From Betaproteobacteria bacterium (GTDB taxonomy: Bacteria; Pseudomonadota; Gammaproteobacteria; Burkholderiales; SG8-39): 12,651 bases of DNA. The position numbers and the translations under genes are program-made. The notes beneath the pieces are model-generated. The model saw only the letters and a list, made by a program, of their open reading frames with translations, did not search any database and was not told the DNA's origin. The stretch is from positions 1-12,651 of the forward strand of contig JADJPT010000018.1 in assembly GCA_016713125.1 (NCBI GenBank). The letters are read 5' to 3'. How positions within the stretch are numbered: position 1 is the stretch's first letter; the number at the start of each line of letters is the position of its first letter. Of this stretch, positions 1 to 7,915 are shown one piece after another.

Positions 1-2
1 CG

Positions 3-236
3 CGGCACTGTGCGGCAGGACCGGCCCCGAAAGGCTTCGTGCTGACGCGCAAGACCGTGGAACCCGACGTCTGTGCGGTGGCCGCGCCCATCTTCGACGC
101 CGCCGGCGCCATCATCGCCTCGATCAGCGTGACCGGTCCGGTGTACCGCACCACGGAGCGCGCGCTGCGCGACTACGGTGCGCTGGTCGCGCAGGCCGCC
201 ACGAAGATCTCGGCGCTGCTGGCCGCGCATCGCTGA
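3..236 (+). CDS. IclR-family transcriptional regulator, C-terminal fragment
   Basis: This is the last part (about 77 residues) of the effector-binding domain of an IclR-type regulator; the DNA-binding half lies outside the window. The fragment shows the usual order of the family's C-terminus: an E-P-D-V-C-A-V-A-A-P-I-F-D strand, then G-A-I-I-A-S-I-S-V-T-G-P, then a terminal helix ending in LLAAHR and TGA at 234-236. In this family the C-terminal domain binds a small molecule and the protein commonly controls neighbouring catabolic genes. It sits 44 bases upstream of, and on the same strand as, the two cyclodeaminase-like genes, so it may regulate them; this is inferred from position only. The first dozen codons of the window may contain an indel, because the usual Gly-Tyr-Ala stretch before LTRKTVEP is not clean. 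Confidence 0.85.
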   Translation, partial: RHCAAGPAPKGFVLTRKTVEPDVCAVAAPIFDAAGAIIASISVTGPVYRTTERALRDYGALVAQAATKISALLAAHR

Positions 237-268
237 ACTTCCAACCGCCCGACAATCCACCCCAGCAT

Positions 269-272
269 GGAG
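269..272 (+). promoter_or_regulatory. Ribosome binding site of the first cyclodeaminase-like gene
   Basis: GGAG lies 8 bases before the ATG at 281 and supports that start. An earlier ATG at 267 opens only a very short frame. Confidence 0.5.
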
Positions 273-280
273 CATCCGTC

Positions 281-1299
281 ATGAAGCAAGTGCACATCAC
301 CTACATCAACGGCCCGGACATCGAGGCCCTGGCCCTCACCGAGGACGAGATCCTCGACGCCGCGTGGAGCTCGCGCTGCGCTAGCGCAAGGGGCGGCAAC
401 CAGGTCGTCATCGAGCCGCCGCGTGCACCTGGTGCCGAGATTCGGCGCACGGTCATTTCAACGTGCTGCGCGGCGTGGTCAAGCCGCTCAATCTGGCCGG
501 CGTGAAAGTGGTGGGCGACTTCGTCAACAACTACAAGGAGGATCTGCCCTCCGGGCTGTGCGACGCTGAACCTGATGAACCCGCACACCGGCGCGCCGGT
601 GGCCATCATGGACGCCAGCGCGATCACCGACATCCGCACCGGCGCGGTCACCGCGCTGGGCGCCAACACCTGGCGCGCAAGGGCAGCAAGGTGCTCGGCC
701 ATATCGGCGCAGCACCTCCTACTGGAACGTGCGGCTGATGGACCACCTGTACGACTTCGACGAGATCCGCGTGCATTCAAGCGCAAGGAGAGCCAGGACG
801 CTTCGCCGCCAGGCTCCCCGCAGACCTCGGCAAAGAAGGTGGTGGCGGTGGACCCCTGGGAGGCCTGCGTGCGTGACGCCGACATCGTGGTCGAGGCCTC
901 GCGCCTGCCCCGGCCCGAACCGCTGCTGAAGACGGATTGGATCAAAGAAGGGCGCGCTGGTGATGCCCTACGGCACCATGAGCGCCGTGGAGCTCTCGCT
1001 GCCCGACATCATGGCCAGGCAAGATGCTGGTCGACGACTGGGGACAGTGCAGGAAGGGACTGCCGTTCGGCGCGCTGCGCGAGAATCGTCGACAGCGGCA
1101 AGCTGCAGCGGGCAACCCTGCACGCCGAGGGGCCAGGTGGTCGCCGGCAGGAAGCCCGGGCGCGAGCGCGACGACGAAACCATCCTGTTCTGGCACCGCG
1201 ACCTGTCGATCACCGATGTCTCGCTGGGCCGCGCCATCCTGGAAAAGGCCAAGCGCCTGGGCCTGGGTCAGACACTGCGCTTCCACGCGAGGGCGGACG
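281..1299 (+). CDS. Ornithine cyclodeaminase/mu-crystallin family protein, copy 1 (frame broken)
   Basis: Reading across frames restores a protein of about 335 residues typical of the ornithine cyclodeaminase/mu-crystallin family. These are NAD(P)-dependent enzymes acting on amino or imino acids (ornithine to proline, ketimine reduction, alanine dehydrogenation). Visible landmarks in order: MKQVHITYINGPDIEAL at the start; GHFNVLRGVVKPLNLAGVKV; a segment N-P-H-T-G-A-P-V-A-I-M-D-A-S followed by DIRTGAVTALGA; a Rossmann turn GHIGA near 700; DADIVVEASRLP near 880; LVMPYGTMSAVELSLPDI near 960; VDDWGQCRKG near 1030; and the C-terminal DLSITDVSLGRAI near 1205. The substrate cannot be deduced. About ten indels break the frame, and its stop is not resolvable but must fall just before 1302, where copy 2 begins. 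The indels look like base-calling errors, because the motifs on both sides of each one are intact. Real decay is the alternative. Confidence 0.8.
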
Positions 1300-1301
1300 C
1301 A

Positions 1302-2306
1302 ATGTCCAAGACTGCGATCTCCATCCGACTGCACTCGCGCGCCCAGGTCGAGGCGCTGCCCCTTCCGGACCAGCTCGTCGAGGTGGCGGCCTCGGCCTGG
1401 CCGCGCACGGCAGGAAGGAGTGGTGATGCACCGCCAAGGGCCATCTGCACCTCGACCACCTGATGAACGGGCACTTCAACATCCTTTCCGCCTGGGTGGG
1501 GCCGGCCAGGCGCGCGCCGGCATCAAGGTGATCGGCGATTACGTCGACAACTGGGGCTCGGCCTGCCCTCCGAGTCGGCGTGCTCACGCTCTACGATCAA
1601 GCCATCGGCGTGCCGCTGTGCATCATGGACGCCACCAGCCTGACCCCAGCAGCGCACCGGCGCGGCGACCTGCGCCGGCGCCGTGCACCTGGCGAACAAG
1701 GACAGCAAGGTGGTGGCGCACATCGGCGCGCGCGGCGGCGTTCTCAACCTGCAGCTGCTGGCCCGCAAGTTCGCCCTGACCGAGGTGCGCATCAACAGCG
1801 CGCGGCCCGGAGTCACGCGAGCGGCCCGGCCGGGCGCGTGCGCCGGCGAACTGGGCCTGAAGGCGGTGTGCTTCGCCACGGCCGCCGAGGCCTGCGCGGG
1901 CGCCGACATCATCGTCGGGCCACGCGCCTGGAAACCGGATGCTGATCCCGGCTGCCGCCGTGACCCGGTGCGCTGGTGGTGACCTACGGCGGATGATGGC
2001 GCTGGATCCCGCGGTGGTCAGCGGCGCGAGCAAGGTGGTGGTCGACGACTGGGCGCAGTGCAAGCGGGGCGGGCGCTGCATCCGATGATCGTCGACGGGC
2101 GCCTGAGCGAACGGAACCTGCATGCCGAGATCGGCCAGGTGGTGGCCGGCCTGAAGCCCGGGCGCGAAGCCGGCAACGGCACCATCGTGTTCTGGCATCG
2201 CGGTTTCGCGGTCAGCGGCGTGGTGCTGGGCAACTGGATCTACGGGCGCGCCGTGCGCGAGAACGTGCGACACGCTGTTTCCGCTGCTGGAACCCGGCGA
2301 GGGTAG
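1302..2306 (+). CDS. Ornithine cyclodeaminase/mu-crystallin family protein, copy 2 (frame broken)
   Basis: This is a second member of the same family directly behind the first, with essentially no spacer. It begins MSKTAISIRLHSRAQVEALP. Landmarks: GHFNILSAWVGPAGRAGIKV-type strand near 1470, IDVDNWG-type segment near 1545, GVPLCIMDATSL near 1607, Rossmann turn AHIGARGG near 1720, GADIIV near 1900, LVVTYGGMMALDPAVVSGA near 1975, VVVDDWAQCK near 2035, HAEIGQVVAGLKPGRE near 2120 and TIVFWHRGFAVSGVVLGNWI near 2180. It parallels copy 1 segment by segment, but the sequences differ clearly, so this is an old duplication or a two-subunit arrangement and not an assembly repeat. Several indels break the frame. 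A TAG at 2304-2306 is the nearest plausible stop. The next gene is convergent, its stop only 12 bases away. Confidence 0.8.
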
Positions 2307-2317
2307 CGGGGCAGGAT

Positions 2318-4147
2318 TCAGCGCGGGCGCACGCGCCCGGCCAGCGCGGCGCACCCGCGCCAGCACGCCATCCAGTCGCCCGGTGCGCTCTGGCGGAACA
2401 GGCGCATGCCGGGGGTACCAGGGGCTGTCCTCGCGCGCGGCAGCCAGCGCCAGTCCGGGTTGTAGGCAGCAACAGCCACACTTCGCGACCCAGCGTGCCC
2501 GCCAGGTGCGCCACCGCGGTGTCCACGCGGATCACCAGATCCATCATCGCGCACAGCGCCGCAGTATCGGTGAAGTCAGCCAGCTCAGCACCGAAATGGC
2601 GCAGCCCGGGGTGCGCGACCAGCGCTTCGACGTCGTCCTCGCGCACCTCGCGCTGCAGGCTGTAGCGCCGAGGACGGTGAGCGCGGGGGCGAATGGCCGC
2701 ACGCAGGGCGATGCTGCGCCGGCGGTCGTCGACATGCGTGGGGTTGCCGCTCAGGCCGGGCCGATGCGCGGGCCGGTCGGTGGGCCGGCCTGTGCGCCGG
2801 ATTGCGCGTCCAGCCGGCTTTGCCAGGCCTGCAGCACCGCGGCCGGGACCTGCAGGCGGGGCGGGGCGGGGATGTCCTGCGGCGTGGTGCCCAGGGCGTA
2901 CGGCAGGCTCATCAGCGGGCACTGCAGGTCGCAGGCGGGCAGGCGTTCGCCCGCGCCAGCACGCGCTGCACGCCGGGCGGCCCAGCAGCGCGACCACCGG
3001 CCCTTAATGCACCTCAGCACCACCCGCGCCGCGCCGCCACCGATTGCGCGTAGCGGCGAACTGCAGCACGTCGCCGTAGCCCTGCTCGGCGTGCAGCAGC
3101 AGGGTCTTACCGGCGATGTCTTCCCCTGCCCAGCCACAGCGGGCGCGTGAAGCGGCGTCGCAGTTCGGCGTGCTGGGCGTCCTTGCGACGCCATTCGTAG
3201 CCGCCCGGCCGCGCGAAATCGCCCAGCTGCAGGCGGCACAGCGCCAGGTTCAGGTGCGCGCGGGCATAGCCGGGCCGCAGCCCTACGGCGCGCTCGTAAG
3301 CTGCGCTCGGCGGCCTCCGCGAGTCCGAGGTCGCGCAGCCTGTTGCCCAGGTTGTTGTGCGCCTCGGGGTTGTCCGGTTGCAGCGCAATCGCGCGCTGGT
3401 AGGCCTGCCGCGCCTCGGCCGCGAGTCCGCGGTCGCGTAACGCATTGCCGTGGTTGTTGTGCATGCCGGGATGGTCGGGCCTGATCGCCAGCGCCCGCTC
3501 GAAGCTCGCCAGCGCCTCGTCCTGGCGTCCCAGCTCGCGCAGCGCGTTGCCGTGGTTGGTGAGAGCCTCCGCGTAACCGGGCAGCAGGGCGATGGCTCGC
3601 GCGTAATCTCCAGTGCCTCGGCCGGTCGTTGCAGTTCGAGCGGCGCGTTGCCGCGGTTGTTGTGCGCGTCGGCGTGGCGGGGGTTGAGCGCGATAGCCTG
3701 CTCGTAGGCGCGCAAAGCCTCGGCCAGGCGGCCGAGGGCGCGCAGCGCGTTGCCGCGGTTGTTGTGCAGTTCCGCGCGCCCCGGCTGCAGGGCGAGGGCG
3801 CGCTCGAAATCGGGCAGCGCCTGCGCATGCCGGCCCAGGTCGCGCAGCGTGCAGCCGCGGTTGCTCAGCGCATCGACCGAATCCGGACGCAACACCAGGG
3901 CGCGCTCGAACACCTGCAGCGCCTCGCCCGTTCGGCCGCCCCGCGCCATGACCACGCCGAGCAGGTTCAGGGCGTCGAAGTAGTCGGGCTTGGCGCCCAG
4001 CACGCCGCGGCACCACGATTCGGCCTCGGCCAGGCGTCCGCCGCGCAAGGCGTCGGCGCCGCGCGCCGTGGCCTGTTCCAGCGTCAGCGTGATCGAGGCG
4101 GGCGCCGCCGGCGCCCGGTCAGAGGGTTGTGCGGGGTCTTGCGACAT
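2318..4147 (-). CDS. TPR protein with C-terminal glycosyltransferase-like domain (frame broken)
   Basis: The restored protein is about 609 residues long and starts MSQDPAQPSD. Residues from about 25 to 300 form eight tetratricopeptide repeats of 34 residues, several carrying the signature A-L-x-x-Y/F-x-R-A-L/I-x-L-x-P followed by HNNRGNALR. The C-terminal half carries elements seen in TPR proteins with a GT9- or OGT-like domain: LLHAEQGYGDVLQFA (near 3095), DLQCPLMSLPYALGTTP (near 2900), SGNPTHVDDRRRSIAL (near 2730), HFGAELADFTDTAALCAMMD (near 2580), VDTAVAHLAGTLG (near 2520) and NPDWRWL followed by MRLFRQSAPGDW near 2400. TPRs usually bind partner proteins; the second domain suggests sugar transfer or a derived binding role, with unknown substrate. 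Frame breaks include a lost G near 3610 and an extra base near 3302. No strong Shine-Dalgarno precedes the ATG. Confidence 0.78.
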
Positions 4148-4214
4148 GCGCGTAAAAGTCTGGCTTTGAAAATTCGAATCCGATTCCCGGAGCCGAACTC
4201 AGGGCAGTCCGGTT

Positions 4215-4226
4215 GTCAATATTGAC
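4215..4226. promoter_or_regulatory. 12-bp perfect palindrome upstream of the TPR gene
   Basis: GTCAATATTGAC is a perfect palindrome, AT-rich in the middle, lying 68 bases upstream of the TPR gene start and 20 bases beyond the end of the DJ-1-like gene. On the minus strand it runs into TTGACA, a consensus -35 hexamer, but no matching -10 follows at 16-18 bases. It looks like a regulator site or part of a promoter. No regulator can be assigned. Confidence 0.35.
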
Positions 4227-4245
4227 GACGAATCGCGACCGCCCT

Positions 4246-4913
4246 TCAGCAATACAGTTGCGCCGCGCGCTGCGCCAGCGCCAGGCGCCCGGCCTGCAGC
4301 GGCGCCATGGCGCTGCGCACGCCTTCGAGCACTTCGGCCTCGGCGGACAGCGGATATCCGCAGGGAGAACGGCGCCGGGTTGTACTCGAGCAGCAACTGG
4401 ATCTTCTTGGCGCCGGCCGGCCGACCAGGCCGGCGGCGATGACCAGCGCGAAATCGATGACCGGCAATCACCCGCCGCCGGTGATGCGGTTGCGGTCCAC
4501 CACCACGCGCTCGGGCGCGGCGCTGGCGCCGAACACCGGCAGCAGCTCCAGGGGAAAGCCAGTGCGTGGTGGCGCGATACCCCTTCAGCAGGCCGGCCGC
4601 GCCCAGCACCAGCGCGCCCGTGCACCGAAGTCACGTACTTTGCGCCGGCGGCCTGCCGGCGCAGGAACTCGAGCCTCGCGATCCTCCATCAGCGCGCCGA
4701 CCCCGGGGCCGCCGGGCACGAAGATCAGGTCCAGCTGCGGCGCGTCGGCCAGCGTGCTGTCGGGCAGGAAACGCAGGCCGCCCGGGCGGTGACCGTCTCT
4801 TTCGATCTGGCGATGACGTGGATCCTGCAGTCGGGCAGCTGCGCGAAGACCTCGTGCGGACCGGTGAAGTCGAGCTGGGTCATGTCGGGGAAGATCAGCA
4901 TGCCGATGTTCAT
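4246..4913 (-). CDS. DJ-1/PfpI family protein, isonitrile hydratase-like (frame broken)
   Basis: The start MNIGMLIFPDMTQLDFTGPH is diagnostic of the DJ-1/PfpI superfamily, in the subgroup containing isonitrile hydratase and the sensor domains of some AraC-type regulators. Next come VFAQLPDCRIHVIARSKETV, LDLIFVPGGPGVGALMEDRE, then, across a frame break, KYVTS and GALVLGAAGLLKGYRATTHW, and RITGGGVIAGIDFALVIAA. The protein ends ALAQRAAQLYC and TGA, without an AraC helix-turn-helix domain, so it is the stand-alone enzyme form of about 222 residues. The family nucleophile is a Cys in V-C-T-G. Here the Cys codon is destroyed by an apparent loss of TG near 4621, where GTG-CAC stands for GTG-TGC-AC; restoring it gives SVCTGALVLG. 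The ATG at 4913 is chosen over an upstream ATG at 4985 because it matches the family's N-terminus and because a strong hairpin occupies the extra stretch. Confidence 0.8.
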
Positions 4914-4940
4914 GGTCGGTCGCCTGGGGTCGGTGGCAAA

Positions 4941-4975
4941 GCCGCAACCTGGCGCAAAGTCGCCAGGTTGGCGGC
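4941..4975 (-). promoter_or_regulatory. Strong stem-loop in the leader of the DJ-1-like gene
   Basis: CAACCTGGCG (4945-4954) pairs perfectly with CGCCAGGTTG (4961-4970) over a 6-base loop. Four more pairs (GCCG 4941-4944 with CGGC 4972-4975) stack across one bulged G. On the minus strand the stem is followed by TTT, and it lies 27 bases before the ATG at 4913. It could be a terminator for transcription arriving from ubiX, or an attenuator or 5'-UTR structure of the DJ-1-like gene. Confidence 0.5.
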
Positions 4976-4996
4976 CGGAACCCATCGTCCGGGAAG

Positions 4997-5009
4997 AAAG
5001 TTGAACTTT
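4997..5009. repeat. 13-bp palindrome, copy 1 of 2
   Basis: AAAGTTGAACTTT has perfect 6-bp arms around a central G. The identical 13-mer recurs at 12610-12622. Both copies lie just beyond a GC-rich hairpin at the end of a gene. Its AT richness stands out in this high-GC DNA. Confidence 0.6.
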
Positions 5010-5016
5010 AGAAACG

Positions 5017-5043
5017 CGAACGCCGCTCCAGGAGGGGCGTTCG
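5017..5043 (-). terminator. Terminator-like hairpin downstream of ubiX
   Basis: CGAACGCC (5017-5024) pairs perfectly with GGCGTTCG (5036-5043) around an 11-base loop. Read on the minus strand, in the direction of ubiX transcription, the stem is followed by CGTTTCT, a modest T-rich run. It begins 42 bases past the ubiX stop. The large loop and short T-run make it a weak intrinsic terminator. Confidence 0.45.
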
Positions 5044-5053
5044 GGGCATTCGG

Positions 5054-5071
5054 GTTGTCGGATTCGACAAC
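5054..5071. repeat. 7-bp inverted repeat just after ubiX
   Basis: GTTGTCG (5054-5060) and CGACAAC (5065-5071) form a perfect stem with a 4-base loop, starting 14 bases beyond the ubiX stop codon. No T-run follows on the minus strand. It may be an RNA 3'-end stabiliser or a protein binding site. Confidence 0.4.
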
Positions 5072-5085
5072 TCTGCGCGGTTCCG

Positions 5086-5687
5086 CTAGCCCTTCGGTCC
5101 GACGTCCTCGCCCCAGCGCTTGACCATCCCGGTGTCCAGCCCGAACAGGTCCAGGGCGCGGCCCACCGAGTGGTTGACGATGTCGTCGATGGTCTTGGGC
5201 TTGGTGTAGAAGGCCGGCACCGGCGGCATGACGATGGCGCCCATCTCGGTGACCGCGGTCATGCTGCGCAGGTGGCCCAGGTGGTTGGGCGTCTCGCGCA
5301 CCATCAGCACCACGCGGCGGCGTTCGCCCGAGCGCCACGTCGGCCGCGCGCGAGCAGCGTGCCGGTCACGCCGCAGGCGATCTCCGAGAGGCTGCGGATC
5401 GAGCAGGGGCGCCACCCGCAGGCCGAGGTTCTTGAACGAGCCCGAGGAGATGGCCGCGCCGATGTCCTCGTTGCGGTACACCACGTCCGCCATCGCCTCG
5501 ATGTCCTTGACCTTCAGGTCCATCTCGTAGGCCAGCGTGACCTGCGCCGAGCGGCTCATCACCAGGTGCGTTTCCACGTTCAGCTTGCGCAGCATCTCGA
5601 GCGCGCGCACCGCGTAGATGGTGCCCGAAGCGCCGCTGATGCCGACGATCAGCCGGGGCGCGCGGCGGAACCCTCGGCTGCGCTCAT
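5086..5687 (-). CDS. ubiX: UbiX-type flavin prenyltransferase (frame broken)
   Basis: UbiX makes prenylated FMN from dimethylallyl phosphate and FMN, the cofactor required by UbiD decarboxylases. The start ATG at 5687 overlaps the ubiD stop in an ATGA. After about ten residues a one-base loss in a C-run (plus-strand GGGG at 5655-5658) shifts the frame; restoring it gives RLIVGISGASGTIYAVRALE, the family's N-terminal FMN-binding segment. Then come ETHLVMSRSAQVTLAYEMDL, IGAAISSGSFKNLGL, PCSIRSLSEIACGVTGTLLA, ERRRVVLMVRETPNHLGHLR and AIVMPPVPAFY, all typical. Three further indels (extra base at 5406-5409, GC lost in the GCGCGC run near 5345, extra base at 5327-5329) sum to zero, so the frame returns. 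The restored length is about 200 residues, normal for the family. Its position directly after ubiD points to supplying that enzyme's cofactor. Confidence 0.9.
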
Positions 5688-7068
5688 CCGCGCACCTTGG
5701 CGATCAGCGCCTTGGCGCGCGCGATGGCTTCGGGCGGCAGGCGATGGCGCTGCGAGAAGTCCGGGCGCGGCTTGGTCGCGTCGATGATCATCTTGGCGGT
5801 CTTGCCGTTGTCGTTGGACGGGTCGAGGATGGCGCCGAAGGCGTTGCGGATGACGTCGATGTCGTCGTCGGCCTGGAAGCGCGTCGCCATCGCCCAGAAG
5901 ATGTCCTGGTCGTTGAACACGTCGACGTCCTCGTCGACGATGATCACCAGCTTCAGGCTGATGTCCTCGGCGAAGGCGATCATGGCGGCGTTCTTCTGCT
6001 GCCCGGCCACCGGGTTGCGCATGGCGATCACGGCGTGGAAGCGGCAGGTGCCCGATTTCGGGTACGAGACCTTGGTCACGTTGGAGAAGGTGCCGCGCAG
6101 GGCGCGCAAGAGCCGCGCTTCCTGCGGCACGGCCAGCATGCTGCAGGTTCGTCGGACATGCCGCCCACCACGTCCTGGTAGATCGCGCCCTTGCGGTGCG
6201 TGATGGCGGTCACCTCGATGACGTTCTCGGTCGAGCGCTCCGAGTGGTAGCCGGTGAATTCGGCGAACGGGCCCTCGGGTTCGCGCACGCCGGGCAGGAT
6301 GTGGCCCTCGATCACCAGTTCGCCCTGCGCCGGCACCTCGATCGGCACGGTCACGCACTTGGAGATGTCCAGCGGACGGCCGGCCAGGCCGCCGGCCACC
6401 GCGTACTCGTCGATCGCCATCGAGCCCTTCCACAGGCCGGCGAAGGTCATCAGCGGATGGCCGCCGATGACGATGGCGATGGGAATCTCCTTGCCCAGTT
6501 CCTCGGCGCGGCGCACGTAGTCCCACAGGTGGCGGCGGCTGTGCAGGCTGGTGCCGAGGCGGTTCCGGCCCTTGACCTGCATGCGGTGGTGGCTGGCGTT
6601 GCGCACGCCGGTCTCCGGATCCTTGGCGATGATGATGCCGTTGGTGATGTAGCGCCCGCCGTCGCGCTCGAAGTGGGTCTTGATCGGGATCCGCCCGAGG
6701 TCCACGTCGGCGCCCTTGTACACCACCTCCTGCACCGGGCCCTTGTCGTGCAGCTTGGGCTCGATCATGCGGTCGCCGCGCTGCGCCCATTCCTCGATCA
6801 GCCGGTCCTCGGGGATGCCCAGCGCCATGGCGTAGCGCCCGCGGGTGGCGAACACGTTGGTGACCACCGGCATCTCGAAGTCCTCGACCTTCTCGAACCA
6901 CAGCACCGGCGCCTGCCAGGCGCGGCCGCGCTCGAGCTCCAGCGCCACGGCGGTGGCCTCGTAGTCGAGCGCGATGCGGTCCTTGAAGCGCAGGATGTCT
7001 TTGGGATTGGCTTTCTCGACCTGGGCGAGGAAATCGCGCAGGGTCTGGGAGTCGGGGCTGGAGGACAC
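5684..7068 (-). CDS. ubiD: UbiD-family decarboxylase (single frameshift)
   Basis: UbiD enzymes carry out reversible decarboxylation of aromatic or unsaturated acids with prenylated FMN; the founding member acts on 4-hydroxy-3-polyprenylbenzoate in ubiquinone synthesis. About 461 residues. Seen: GGRYITNGIIIAKDPETG (138-154), HHRMQVKGRNRLG with the presumed catalytic Arg near 162, and EGPFAEFTGY with the two Glu of the E-x4-E pair at 265 and 270. The metal and catalytic site is therefore intact. A one-base deletion near 6146 (CC for CCC on the coding strand) breaks the frame after GGMSDEP; restoring it gives CSMLAVPQEARLLRALRGTF and the normal C-terminus to KVRG. The start is GTG at 7068, chosen because an AGAGG Shine-Dalgarno lies just upstream. 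The true substrate cannot be read from the sequence: this could be the ubiquinone enzyme or an aromatic-acid decarboxylase. Confidence 0.9.
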
Positions 7069-7074
7069 GCGGCT

Positions 7075-7080
7075 ACCTCT
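7075..7080 (-). promoter_or_regulatory. Ribosome binding site fixing the GTG start of ubiD
   Basis: AGAGGT on the minus strand ends 6 bases before the GTG at 7068-7066. No in-frame ATG with a better site is present, so the GTG start is favoured. Confidence 0.55.
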
Positions 7081-7110
7081 GGGACGGAGTGTTCGGGGAC
7101 GGAGTATTCG
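7081..7110. repeat. 15-bp tandem repeat, two copies, in the ubiD leader
   Basis: GGGACGGAGTGTTCG (7081-7095) is followed directly by GGGACGGAGTATTCG (7096-7110), 14 of 15 bases identical; a degenerate continuation GAAGCGTTCG follows. The repeat abuts the Shine-Dalgarno of ubiD on the minus strand. The rest of the NUDIX-ubiD gap (7111-7215) shows no clear promoter or hairpin. Confidence 0.6.
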
Positions 7111-7215
7111 GAAGCGTTCGAGTCTAGCGCAGGCGTACGCGCGCGGCGGGCGCGTTTCGATTCCGATGCTGCATGGCGTCCGGGCGCCCGATGCAACGCA
7201 TGCGCCTCGCGCGCC

Positions 7216-7763
7216 TCATCTCGGTGCGGGCGGGGCGATGTCCTCGGCATGGAAACCCCAGGCGCCGCGGGCGCGGTCGGCGAACCAGTGCCGGAGCGTG
7301 AGCGCGACGGTGCGGAAGGCGATCTCCTTCCCAGGGGATCTGCGCCTCCTCGAACAGGGCCACCTCCAGGCTTTCCTCGCCGGGCTTGAAGTCCAGATCC
7401 TGCAACTGCGCGCGGAAGAACACGTGCACCTGGTTCACGTGCGGCACCGAGATCATCGAGTAGGCCTCGCCGATCGCGATATGGGCGCCGGCTTCCTCGC
7501 GCGTCTCGCGCGCCGCGCCCTGGGCCACCGTCTCGTCGTTCTCCATGAAGCCGGCCGGCAGTGTCCACCAGCCGAAGCGCGGTTCGATGGCGCGCTTGCA
7601 CAGCAGGACGCGGCCCTGCCACTCCGGGCACCGTGCCGACCACCAGCTTGGGGTTCTGGTAATGGATCTCGCCGCAGGCGTCGCTTTGCTCCAGCGCGGC
7701 GTTGTCGCCCGGCGGTACGCGCTGCAACACCGGCGAGCCGCAGTTCGAACAGAATTTCAACAT
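7216..7763 (-). CDS. NUDIX hydrolase with N-terminal zinc-ribbon-like segment (frame broken)
   Basis: NUDIX enzymes cleave nucleoside diphosphates linked to another group (NADH, ADP-ribose, FAD and others). The complete Nudix box G-x5-E-x7-R-E-x2-E-E-x-G is present as GFMENDETVAQG followed by AARETREEAGAHI (about 7555-7480). The N-terminus MLKFCSNCGSPV followed by ACGEIHYQNPK resembles the small zinc ribbon of NudC-like proteins, but the expected third Cys is Ser27, leaving only Cys5, Cys8 and Cys30. An extra base near 7626-7628 and another at 7326-7327 shift the frame; restored, the protein runs to EDIAPPAPR and TGA at 7218-7216, about 182 residues. ATG 7763 is preferred for its family-like N-terminus; ATG 7775 is possible. 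It lies upstream of ubiD on the same strand with a 147-base gap, so co-transcription is uncertain. Confidence 0.85.
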
Positions 7764-7851
7764 TGGTCCGGGCATGGGGCGGCATGATACCCGCGAACGC
7801 CGCGCGCGGTCCCGGACGGACTTATCCCCGAGTCCGGCTGAGGGACCGCGA

Positions 7852-7860
7852 TGGTATGAT
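7852..7860 (+). promoter_or_regulatory. Extended -10 promoter for the membrane protein/acyl-CoA ligase genes
   Basis: TGGTATGAT is an extended -10 element (TG, one base, then TATGAT, five of six matches to TATAAT). No good -35 lies 17 bases upstream, as is usual for extended -10 promoters. It would start transcription about 48 bases before the ATG at 7916, within the 152-base region separating the divergent NUDIX gene. Confidence 0.5.
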
Positions 7861-7902
7861 CTCGTGGTGCGCAGCATCGCATCCGTACGACGCGCGCACA
7901 GC

Positions 7903-7910
7903 AAGGAGGA
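7903..7910 (+). promoter_or_regulatory. Strong ribosome binding site of the single-pass membrane protein
   Basis: AAGGAGGA lies 5 bases before the ATG at 7916. It is the best Shine-Dalgarno in the window and fixes that start, although the frame is open far upstream. Confidence 0.75.
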
Positions 7911-7915
7911 AGTGG

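Noticed and set aside
281..2306. The two cyclodeaminase-like genes as an assembly duplication
   Set aside because: Corresponding segments differ at many residues and codons; they are homologous, not copies of one read.
2383..4225. Several plus-strand open frames across the TPR gene
   Set aside because: They mirror the TPR repeats on the other strand. Their apparent periodicity is the complement of the repeats.
7121..7126. TAGACT on the minus strand as a -10 for ubiD
   Set aside because: Only four of six positions match and nothing resembling a -35 lies 16-18 bases upstream.
6196..7389. A 397-codon open frame on the plus strand
   Set aside because: It is antisense to ubiD and the NUDIX gene, with a His/Asp/Ala-biased composition and no motif.
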